In this document: positions 51,288 to 59,000 of the stretch, piece after piece
How the letters are laid out: every line of letters begins with the position of its first letter
How positions within the stretch are numbered: position 1 is the first letter of the stretch
Assembly: GCF_014203095.1 (NCBI RefSeq)
Contig: NZ_JACHIG010000007.1
Coordinates: forward strand, 305,869-369,868
Direction of reading: 5' to 3'
Origin: Prosthecobacter vanneervenii
GTDB taxonomy: Bacteria > Verrucomicrobiota > Verrucomicrobiia > Verrucomicrobiales > Verrucomicrobiaceae
DNA: 64,000 bases
Translations under genes and position numbers: made by a program
Notes under the pieces: generated by a model
Databases searched by the model: none
What the model was told of the DNA's origin: nothing
What the model saw: the letters and a program-made list of their open reading frames with translations, nothing else

Positions 51288-51806
51288 GTGGCAGGCTTTG
51301 TGCCCTGGGCCGTCTTTGGCAGGTGGTTCCACACACATGGCGGAGAGGCCGTCATGTACGCCGCCTGCGCCATCGTCTTCATCGCCCTCACTTCGCCGCT
51401 GCTCCACCGCCTCATCATCGGGCCGGGTTCCGTCTCGCGTTTCTACAAGCTCTTCAGCCTCTCCTTCACCGCCTACTCCATCGCCTGGATCATCGGCTGG
51501 ATGACCCTTCGCGGCCATCCCGGCAGCATCGCCGGTCTGCTCGCAGGCACCGCCATCATGGGGTGCATGCTCGTTGCGGCATTTGATGCCTGGCACGCGG
51601 TCGCCAAAGTCATCCTCGCCTTGTTTGTGCTCAACTCCCTCGGCTACTTCATTGGTGGCGAGTCCGAGGCTGCGCTCATGAAGGTGCACAAAACCACCGC
51701 CATGCTCAGCTGGGGTGTCTTCTATGGTCTTGGTCTGGGGGCCGGACTGGGCCTCGCATTCCATTTCTGCCAGGAGCGCGCACGCAGGCTCCTGGCCGCG
51801 CACTGA
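51288..51806 (+). CDS. Membrane protein, probably truncated by an upstream amber codon
   Basis: The listed start is the GTG at 51288; the natural start is probably ATG 51168, separated by an in-frame TAG. From 51288 the product is 172 residues with about four or five membrane helices (VMYAACAIVFIALTSPLL, FSLSFTAYSIAWIIGWM, LGYFIGGESEAALM and a last hydrophobic stretch). No family is recognised with certainty. There is no Shine-Dalgarno before the GTG. If the amber is real, expression would depend on reinitiation or suppression, or the gene is broken. It lies just upstream of the operator for the PiT cluster. Confidence 0.6.
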   Translation: MAGFVPWAVFGRWFHTHGGEAVMYAACAIVFIALTSPLLHRLIIGPGSVSRFYKLFSLSFTAYSIAWIIGWMTLRGHPGSIAGLLAGTAIMGCMLVAAFDAWHAVAKVILALFVLNSLGYFIGGESEAALMKVHKTTAMLSWGVFYGLGLGAGLGLAFHFCQERARRLLAAH

Positions 51807-51823
51807 GCCTCGCATCCGCTCCG

Positions 51824-51847
51824 TTATTTGCCTGATCGGGAAAATTT
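51824..51847. promoter_or_regulatory. Degenerate upstream operator of the PiT cluster
   Basis: A perfect left half-site TTATTTGC (51824-51831) is followed after eight bases by GAAAATTT, which matches the right half-site GCAAATAA in five of eight positions. Its centre is 50 bases, about five helical turns, from the strong operator at 51874-51897, so the two could be bound on one DNA face. Confidence 0.4.
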
Positions 51848-51848
51848 C

Positions 51849-51877
51849 TTGAGAGAAGGTGTGTTTCATTTGCTTAT
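51849..51877 (+). promoter_or_regulatory. Predicted sigma-70-type promoter of the PiT cluster
   Basis: TTGAGA (51849-51854) and GCTTAT (51872-51877) are separated by 17 bases. The operator at 51874-51897 overlaps the -10 and start region, so bound ArsR would block transcription. The -10 match is only moderate. Confidence 0.4.
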
Positions 51878-51897
51878 TTGCAGCAATTGGCAAATAA
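51874..51897. promoter_or_regulatory. ArsR-type operator of the PiT cluster
   Basis: TTATTTGC and GCAAATAA are eight perfect pairs around an eight-base spacer, 20 bases before the PiT start at 51918. The pattern is the same as at arsR (39832-39859), TATTTGS-N8-SCAAATA. No ArsR gene is adjacent, so regulation in trans by the arsR at 39858 is likely. Confidence 0.7.
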
Positions 51898-51917
51898 ACG
51901 CAGCCTGCTGTCTCCGC

Positions 51918-52868
51918 ATGCTTTTCCTCATCACCCTCGCCGTCATCGTCGTGGCTTACGCCAACGGGGCCAACGCCAACTTCAAAGGCGTGGCTTCCCT
52001 CTTCGGCAGCGGTACGACGAGCTATCGCACGGCGGTGCACTGGGCTACCATCACCACCTTCGCAGGCTGCGTGGCTGCCATGTACTGGACCGGTGGCTTG
52101 CTCAAGACCTTTACGGGCAAGGGACTCGTGCCCGAGGCGCTCATCGCGCAGCCATTGTTCCTCCTGGCTGTGGCGGCTGGTGCAGGGGTGTCGGGCTTCC
52201 TCGCTACTTGGCTCGGCTTTCCAGTCTCCACCACGCACCTGCTCACAGGCGCTCTGCTCGGCGCGGGCTGGATCGCAGGTGACGTGAATGTGGTCACGCT
52301 CTGGGAAAGCTTCCTCAAGCCCTTGCTCATAAGTCCGCTGCTTGCCTTGGCCGGAGGCATGCTGGTATATGGAATCTTGAAGCCCCTGCGGCTTGCGCCA
52401 GATCACCGCACACGCACGCTGGATGCTCTGCATATCCTCAGCGCGGGGGCCGTGTCGTTCGCACGTGGGCTGAATGACACGCCCAAAATGGCTGCGCTGC
52501 TTCTCGGTGTGGGCTGGCTGAACGGCAGCGCGGGCATGATCCTTGTCGCTGTGGCCATGGCGGCAGGCGGGCTCATCAGCGCCGGACGCGTGGCTGACAC
52601 GCTGGCTCACAAGATCACCGATATGAACCCCGGCCAGGGCTTCGCGGCCAATCTCGCCACCGCTCTTCTCGTCACCACCGCAAGTATCAGCGGCCTCCCC
52701 GTTTCCACCACGCACGTCTCTGTCGGTGCGCTGCTTGGCATCGGCATCATTACGCGGCAGGCCAAATGGCGCACTGTCATCCCGGTGCTTGCGGCTTGGG
52801 TCATCACGCTGCCCTGCGCGGCTCTCATGGCGGGCCTCTTGTTCGCGATCGGCCGCCTCTTTGTCTGA
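51918..52868 (+). CDS. PiT-family inorganic anion permease
   Basis: Starting at ATG 51918 the product is 316 residues with about nine helices. It has the two inverted PiT signature regions: NGANANFKG near residue 17 (usually GAND) and ARGLNDTPKMA near residue 184. It also has the repeated PVSTTH segments (LGFPVSTTHLLTG and GLPVSTTHVSVG) diagnostic of the family. PiT proteins move phosphate, and CysP of Bacillus moves sulfate. The missing Asp in the first motif and the shorter length suggest an altered substrate. It is controlled by an ArsR-type operator and followed by the second barrel protein and a rhodanese, so arsenate-discriminating phosphate uptake or sulfur-anion transport are the main options. 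Confidence 0.87.
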   Translation: MLFLITLAVIVVAYANGANANFKGVASLFGSGTTSYRTAVHWATITTFAGCVAAMYWTGGLLKTFTGKGLVPEALIAQPLFLLAVAAGAGVSGFLATWLGFPVSTTHLLTGALLGAGWIAGDVNVVTLWESFLKPLLISPLLALAGGMLVYGILKPLRLAPDHRTRTLDALHILSAGAVSFARGLNDTPKMAALLLGVGWLNGSAGMILVAVAMAAGGLISAGRVADTLAHKITDMNPGQGFAANLATALLVTTASISGLPVSTTHVSVGALLGIGIITRQAKWRTVIPVLAAWVITLPCAALMAGLLFAIGRLFV

Positions 52869-52896
52869 ATTTCCAGCTCAGGAAACACCCCCACTA

Positions 52897-53580
52897 ATGA
52901 CAAACAAAACGCGCATCCTCACCCTAGCTGCCCTCGTGGTGGTCACCTCCGTCTTCGGCACTCCGACCGGTCTCAACAATATCCCCACGGCCGAAACCAT
53001 CGACCATCGCACCGTCGCGGCTCAGTTCTTCACCAGCTTCGGCGGGTCCAACCAGTTCGCCACCAGCGGCCCTGGCAAGACCTCTCAGTGGGCCGGTTTC
53101 AAGACCGGCTGGGACTTCAAGCCCCTGCACCTCGAATGGGGGCTCGACAGCGCCCTCGGCACCGGCTACTCCGGCCCGCTGCTCTTCCAGACCAAGGCCC
53201 GCATTCAGCCGTGGGAGGATGGCATGCTTGCCATCGGCGTCGCAGGTGTCGCCCTCACAGACACCCGTCGTGCGGGCGATCCCTTCACCTATGCCATGAT
53301 GTACCACGACTTCCACGTCGTGCGCTTTCATGCAGGCTATGGCCTCCAGACACGAGGAGACAGTTACCTCTTCGGTGTAGATCGCACCTGGAAGCTCTTT
53401 GACCGCAATTTCAACCTCAACTCCGACATCGTGCAGTCCCGCAATCAGCACGGCATCATTGCCTCCGTTGGTGCCAAGTACTTTCTCAGCAAGCACATCG
53501 TTCTCGAGTCTTGGATGAACTTTCCGGACAAGGACCGCACCAGCTGGATCGCCAAGATCAACTACGTCTTCACCTTCTAA
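52897..53580 (+). CDS. Putative outer-membrane beta-barrel protein (copy 2)
   Basis: From ATG 52897 the product is 227 residues with a signal peptide (ILTLAALVVVTSVFG) unlike that of the first copy at 41962. After the cleavage site the two proteins are nearly identical for about 203 residues, including the C-terminal KINYVFTF, while the DNA differs at many silent positions. This points to strong constraint on the mature protein. It follows the PiT permease after 28 bases and precedes a rhodanese after 22. Its repeated presence behind the same type of operator ties it to the metalloid response. Confidence 0.83.
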   Translation: MTNKTRILTLAALVVVTSVFGTPTGLNNIPTAETIDHRTVAAQFFTSFGGSNQFATSGPGKTSQWAGFKTGWDFKPLHLEWGLDSALGTGYSGPLLFQTKARIQPWEDGMLAIGVAGVALTDTRRAGDPFTYAMMYHDFHVVRFHAGYGLQTRGDSYLFGVDRTWKLFDRNFNLNSDIVQSRNQHGIIASVGAKYFLSKHIVLESWMNFPDKDRTSWIAKINYVFTF

Positions 53581-53602
53581 TTCCCGTCCATACAAACTAG
53601 CC

Positions 53603-54529
53603 ATGAAATCCATCCTCACTCTTCTCTCCGTCGCACTGCTCAGCAGCGCGGCCCAGGCCGAGATCGGCCTCATCACCTGCGCCGAGGCCAAGACACTCAT
53701 CGAAAATCCGGATGCCTCCAAGCGCCCAATCGTGCTCGACACCCGCGGCGGCTACAAAGACTACTTCCGCGGCCATCTGCCCACCGCCCATCACATCAAC
53801 TTCGACACCCTTCGCGGAACCAACGAGGCCGTGCCCGTGCAGTATCTGCCTGATGACATCACCCAAGCGCTGCTCGTGCGCGCTGGAGTGGACAAAAACC
53901 GTCTCCATCTCGTCTATGCCACCGGAGACGTCCTCCCCAACGACGAAATTCTCAGCACCAGCATGGTCGTTTATGTGCTGGAAAAATTCGGCGTGCAGAA
54001 CATCAAGGTCGTCGATGGCGGCCTCGCCGAATGGAAGAAGCAGGGCTTTGCCGCCATCCAGGACTACTTTGGCAATCCCAAAGGCACCCTGCCGGAAAAA
54101 GGCATCACCACCATCACCGCCAACATCTCTGATGTGCAGGCCCATGTCGGCAAACCCGGCAATCTCCTCATCGACGCCCGCCCCATCAACGAGTTCCGTG
54201 GCGAGGACGACGTCTGGCTCCGCAAAGGCCACATCCCCGGTGCCATCAGCTTCCACTGGGCCCGCCTCATGGAAAAAGACAACACCCACAAGTTCAAACC
54301 CTTCGCCGAAGTGAAGGCAGAGCTGGAAAAAGCCTGCATCACTCCCGACAAAAACATCATCGCCTACTGCGGCACCTCCCGCGAAGGCAGCCTCCTCCAG
54401 TTCTACCTCAAACACGTTGCGGGCTATCCCAACGTCCGCCTCTACGAAGGCGCCTGGAAGGAATACGTCTGGCTCAACAACAAATCCCTCCCCGCCGAAA
54501 CCGGTGGTGATCCAGCGGGTGTGAAGTAG
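53603..54529 (+). CDS. Exported two-domain rhodanese (sulfurtransferase)
   Basis: The product is 308 residues with a signal peptide (MKSILTLLSVALLSSAAQA). The N-terminal rhodanese domain has VLDTRGGYKDYFRGHLPTAHHI but no Cys at the active loop (VYATGDV), so it is structural. The second has LLIDARPINEFRG and the loop AYCGTSREGSLLQF with the catalytic Cys. It could transfer sulfur from thiosulfate to cyanide or thiols in the periplasm. It is the last gene of the PiT-barrel-rhodanese cluster and ends in a strong hairpin terminator. Sulfur chemistry next to arsenic genes could mean thioarsenate handling; that is speculative. Confidence 0.9.
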   Translation: MKSILTLLSVALLSSAAQAEIGLITCAEAKTLIENPDASKRPIVLDTRGGYKDYFRGHLPTAHHINFDTLRGTNEAVPVQYLPDDITQALLVRAGVDKNRLHLVYATGDVLPNDEILSTSMVVYVLEKFGVQNIKVVDGGLAEWKKQGFAAIQDYFGNPKGTLPEKGITTITANISDVQAHVGKPGNLLIDARPINEFRGEDDVWLRKGHIPGAISFHWARLMEKDNTHKFKPFAEVKAELEKACITPDKNIIAYCGTSREGSLLQFYLKHVAGYPNVRLYEGAWKEYVWLNNKSLPAETGGDPAGVK

Positions 54530-54556
54530 TTCCACCGCATTCCATCAAATTCCGCC

Positions 54557-54588
54557 AAAGCGTCGTCATCACCCAGTGGCGGCGCTTT
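54557..54588 (+). terminator. Rho-independent terminator between convergent genes
   Basis: A 12-pair stem (AAAGCGTCGTCA with TGGCGGCGCTTT, including two G-U pairs) closes an eight-base loop and is followed by a T-run. It lies between the rhodanese stop at 54529 and the cassette C stop at 54593 and best serves the plus strand. Confidence 0.75.
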
Positions 54589-54592
54589 TTGA

Positions 54593-55573
54593 TTAGTCCC
54601 CCATCGGCACACTGAACACCGCGATCCTCACACTCATTCCCTGTGCCGTCATCATCTGCTTCAGTGCATCCAGGCTCTGTGGCATCGCATCTGGCAGCCA
54701 TGACAGTCCTTGGATAAAACTCCGCACTTCTCCTGCCAGCACATCGGCGTGCTCCACATTCAGCCGTGCCCAGCTGGCCTCATCCGTCAGCACAAGCGTC
54801 ACCTCCACCATCTCCGGCAGCCGATGCCGCGTTTGTGCCGCCGTCACAGATCCCGGCTCCCACTGCTGCCTGCGCGTGTCATAGCATCGCTGTGCTGCCG
54901 GTGTCGTTTGCAGAAACATTGCCACCACATTCTCCGCCACCACGGACACATGACTCGGGTAGCTGCTGCTGCCTCCGCCTATCGGCTGGCTGAACCACTC
55001 ATAAAGATCCGTCCGGCTCGTCAGCTGCGCCAGCTTGGGCGGGGTGCCGTTCACTCCACTGCTCTGAAACAACGTCATTTCACTGGCAGTCTGATGAAAT
55101 TGCAAAAGACGAAACCGCCTCTGCACCGGAATCTGATTGGAAAAGACCGGCCTCCAGGCTTCATCACCGCTGTATTGAACAAAGAAGCCGCAGCACTGCA
55201 GCGCCTGACGCAGTCCTGAGCCGGTATCCGCAGCAGGTCGCTGAAAAAACACCGCATCACCGCAGGTCCCCGGCAGCCCAGGCAGCAGTTCTGCTGCAGG
55301 CCCGCATACAAAATGCAGGTCTGACGCCGGGACGATCTGGTTCAGATTCATGTCATAGCCGGAGCGCGTTTGAAGTGTCGCCTGCTGCAGCTGCCTGCCG
55401 ATTATTCCATTTGCTGCATCCAGATTCTGCTGCGTTCCCGCTGCCGTCCGGCTTGTCATCCATGAGTGCTGCGTCGTGTTCAGCGCCTCGGCCATCAGCA
55501 CCAGCAGCAGCACGAGAATCGCGGTGGAAACCATCACCTCGATGAAGGTCCAGCCGTGCTGCCGCCGGCTCAT
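54593..55573 (-). CDS. Verru_Chthon cassette protein C (pseudopilin-like)
   Basis: The product is 326 residues. The N-terminus is a prepilin leader: HGWTFIEVMVSTAILVLLL, with cleavage expected after Gly and a Phe-Ile-Glu start in place of Phe-Thr-Leu-Ile-Glu, then a hydrophobic helix. The body has the features of cassette protein C (NLDAANGIIGRQLQQATLQTRSGYDMN, FQTTPA-like segments, MVEVTLVLTDEASWARL near the end). The cassette occurs repeatedly in Verrucomicrobium and Chthoniobacter genomes. It overlaps the B gene by four bases. The role is unknown; a type II secretion or pilus-like assembly for exporting surface proteins is inferred. Confidence 0.85.
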   Translation of the reverse strand: MSRRQHGWTFIEVMVSTAILVLLLVLMAEALNTTQHSWMTSRTAAGTQQNLDAANGIIGRQLQQATLQTRSGYDMNLNQIVPASDLHFVCGPAAELLPGLPGTCGDAVFFQRPAADTGSGLRQALQCCGFFVQYSGDEAWRPVFSNQIPVQRRFRLLQFHQTASEMTLFQSSGVNGTPPKLAQLTSRTDLYEWFSQPIGGGSSSYPSHVSVVAENVVAMFLQTTPAAQRCYDTRRQQWEPGSVTAAQTRHRLPEMVEVTLVLTDEASWARLNVEHADVLAGEVRSFIQGLSWLPDAMPQSLDALKQMMTAQGMSVRIAVFSVPMGD

Positions 55574-56001
55574 GAGCCGCCTCCGCTCGTCAGTGGAGCC
55601 AGCAGCAGCCGCTGTGCCCGCAGATGGTTCGCATTCGCGAAAGGATCATCCAGCATCTGGGTGCTGATCACAATGCTGATGCTTCGCATCGTGGTGCTGG
55701 CATCTCCCGGCATGGCTACATTTGTCGCAGGCAGCACTCTCGCGGCAAAAGTTGCATCCACTGTCCGGCTGGTGAGCGGCCTGCCCAGCGCATCAAAATA
55801 AAAATCGCCGCTGATCGTCGAGGCCGCACATTGCTGCCTCAATCTGGCAAAGATGCGCGCCATGGCATTCCGCTGTGCTGATTCGCGTGTGGCATCCAGT
55901 CCGGCAGGCAGTAGAGCCAGCAGCGTCAGCATCACCGCCGCAGCCATGCTGACGGCCAGCAGGCTTTCGATCAGGGTAAAAGCTGCTCGATGTGCTTTCA
56001 T
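55570..56001 (-). CDS. Verru_Chthon cassette protein B (pseudopilin-like)
   Basis: The product is 143 residues. The prepilin-type start AFTLIESLLAVSMAAAVMLTLLAL has the canonical FTLIE motif with Glu at +5. The body ends with ISIVISTQMLDDPFANANHLRAQRL, a conserved segment of cassette protein B. It overlaps the A stop and the C start by four bases each, so translation is coupled. It would be a minor pseudopilin in the same assembly as A and C. Confidence 0.87.
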   Translation of the reverse strand: MKAHRAAFTLIESLLAVSMAAAVMLTLLALLPAGLDATRESAQRNAMARIFARLRQQCAASTISGDFYFDALGRPLTSRTVDATFAARVLPATNVAMPGDASTTMRSISIVISTQMLDDPFANANHLRAQRLLLAPLTSGGGS

Positions 56002-59000
56002 GGGCCGAAGACGGTTTGCGATACGATGCGAAAAGAGTGCGCCTCATGCAGCGAACGCGCCGAGGTGCTCGTGGCTGGATCAGGCAGCGGCGTGGCCTGC
56101 TGTGCCAGCCTTCGCTCGATCACGCAGCACCCGCGCCTCTCCGCCTGCACATGATCGCGTGCCTCGTCCCATGTTTCGGCCGGTGCTCCGCGTGCCTGCC
56201 GAAGCACCTGCACGCGGTAATGCACGCTGTAAACATTGGACTGTGTGCACAGCCTTGGGTGGACCTGCGCATAGGGGGATTCTCTCAGATTGTCTCCCGT
56301 ACCTTCAAATGCATCGCCAGCACTCCCCGTCGTGCCATTCCACCACATTGTCATGTCGCCATACTGCATGCTGGCCGGATCCGCGGGGCTGAACCCGCTG
56401 CTGTCATAGCTGTGGCCGGAAATGCGGCGAGGCACAAGAAACTGACCGCAGATCTCCGACGCCGTGCGGAAGACATCGCCGCCGTCCAGACGTTGGTTCA
56501 GCCCGTCCACCGTCTTGCCTTCATCGACTTCGTACTTAAAAGTCGCGTTGAGAGGACTGCCGTCAGTGTTTCCTTTGGCGGATCCATTCTGGCTGCTTAG
56601 TGCTGCCGTTGGAATGGCGGTGATGCGTACTCCCTTCAGTGCGCCATAAAGGGCGGTTGCACGCTGGATCCAGGTGAAAGGCATCAGCTGATGATTGAGA
56701 TTCACCTTTCCTTCGGTGGCGAAGCTTGCACTCATCGGCCAGGGCTGCGTGACTGGCGTCCAGAAAAACTCCAGCCACAGATGATCTGGCGGAGAGGTGA
56801 ACCCGAAATGGTCCGTCGCTTGTGCCGTGTGGTTCGCCGCCGTGCTGCGTCCTGCCGGATTCGCGCAGAAAAGCAGCGTCTGCCATGGTCGTGGTGTGCC
56901 GTCCGTGCCATTCCCATACACCCCGCTCGGCAGAGCGCCGAAACAGATGGCGGAGGAGATCTCGCTCAGCGGGTCGCTCGTGGCCTGAAGGCTGCTGCCT
57001 CCCGTGGTGCTGCGCGCAAAGCAGCCCGCAGGCAGAAGGCGGCTGCGGTTGACGAAAGGCCCGTCCTCGAGCACGCCTTCACCGCTTTCCCAGTCACCAA
57101 GAACGCCGGCATTCAGTGTGGTGGCACCATTCAGGCCGACAGGCACGGCCGGGATGGCGTTGTCGGCATAGGCGACGCCTGACAGCAGTGTGCCCGATGT
57201 GTTCCGGGTGGGCTGGAGGATGCTGCCAAACTGACCGCTTTGCATGTAGGCACCGTCACGCAGGCTCTGTGCCTCGGTTTTAAGCTGGCCCGCAGGAGTG
57301 GCTGCCGTGCCATAGTCAGGGTGCGTGCCATACCAGTTCGTGGCATCAGGAAGCAGCAGATCGCGCCGGGCGGCCACCAGACGCACATCTCCCTGGGATG
57401 GCCCCGCCGGATTCAAGATCAGCGAACGCACCACATCACCACGCTGAATGATCGGCAGCCGCATTTCCCCGCCAACGGTCACGGGAGTGAAGCGGCTGCT
57501 GATGCTGCGCGGTCCGCTTTGAAAGTCAGACACGAGCAGCGACGGCATCGGAATGACCTGGTCTGGAAACTCCATTTCAACGGAATGAATGGCGTCTCCT
57601 GCCTGTGGTGATGTCATGGATGCATTCGGAGCCATCAGATCCACCACGATGGCACCGCCGCTGAATCGCAGCGTGGAGCCCGCCAGGCCCATGCCGCTTA
57701 GCAGGGACACATCACCGCTGCTGATGAACGGGAAGCCACGCGCCGGATCATTCACCACTCCAGGCACTTTGGGCGTGCCATCTGCCTGCAGAAACTGGGA
57801 GGCAATGCACGCATAAGCACTGTTGTTCCCTCCCCAGCCTGTTCCTGCGCCGAAAGGCAGGGAGCTGGAAAAGATGCAGCGGTTGCGCGCATTGCCACCG
57901 GGCAGCAGCAGTCCGATGCCCTGGCCGATGGTGAAGTGCTGCAGCCTCCGGATGCGCACACTCCATGCGGGGCTCACTGCTGGTGTGCCGCAGGCCGGGA
58001 TCATGGGGTTGATCACCATCAACGCACGCAGCTTTGTTGCGCGGTCGCAGATGCCGTCTTTGTTGTCATCTCTCGGTTTCCCATCAGATCCGCGCTCCAC
58101 ATCCGTGAAGGCAAACACCACCGCCACCTCTGTGATGGTGGGGAAACGGCCAAAGCCCCTCGTTGTTGTCCCGTTCGTGGTGGTAATCGTCAGCGGCACT
58201 GCGCTCTGCTCCGCCAGGCCTTGTGCATTCGCTGATCCAGGGCCGGGTGGCAGACAGGCGCTGGTGTTGGCAGTCCAGCGCAGCATGTCCAGCATCGAGG
58301 TTAGAAGCTGGTCGCGGCTCTGTGTTCCATATTTGTTCAGAAAAGACGCGCCATAGCCTGGAAAGGCCACGCTGGTCATCTGCTGCAGCCACGAGTACAA
58401 GTTTTGATTCCGCTGCACCGCCCAGTCATCTGTCATGCTCTGTGACGAGCCCTGGCTGCTGGTGCCGCTCCAGTTGGCGGCTCGCTGAAAAGCAAATTCA
58501 GCCACCTGTGCCGTGCCAGCGTTCAAGGAACAGGCGGCCATGACATGACGGTCCACCACACTGCGCTGTGCTGCATCCTGCGGCACCATCCACAGCGCGA
58601 TTTTCGGCCCGCCAAACGGGTTCAGTTCTGGTGACGCCGAGTGTGTGGTCAGAAAAAAACGGGCCATGCTCAGATCCGCCGGTTCCATCAGAAATCCTGA
58701 GCTGCCGCCGCTGCCATTGGGCTGCCGTTGCGTGCTGTAAAATAGCTCGTCCATCGTGGCGTAGTGGCGGTCCTGCCGTGCGATCAGGTCGGCACCCACA
58801 CCATGGGGTGCCAAGGTTTGATAGAGGCTGACGTACCTGGCCCACGGAGTCGATTTGTCTGCCGTCAGCGGGTTCACCTCATCAGGCTTGGGCCACTGCG
58901 TGCTGCCAGCGGCGGCTCCGCCAAAATTTCGCAGCACTGGACTCAGCGAGGTGAAGGCTGGATGCCCGCTCAGCCGGTAGCTTTCCACGCCCGTGGGGGC

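Noticed and set aside
51216..52715. 499-codon minus-strand frame opposite the membrane protein and PiT genes
   Set aside because: PiT signatures and operator geometry support the plus strand; the antisense product is low in hydrophobics and motif-free.
53597..54535. 312-codon minus-strand frame opposite the rhodanese
   Set aside because: The rhodanese has a signal peptide and active-site loop; the mirror frame ends in the terminator region and has no features.
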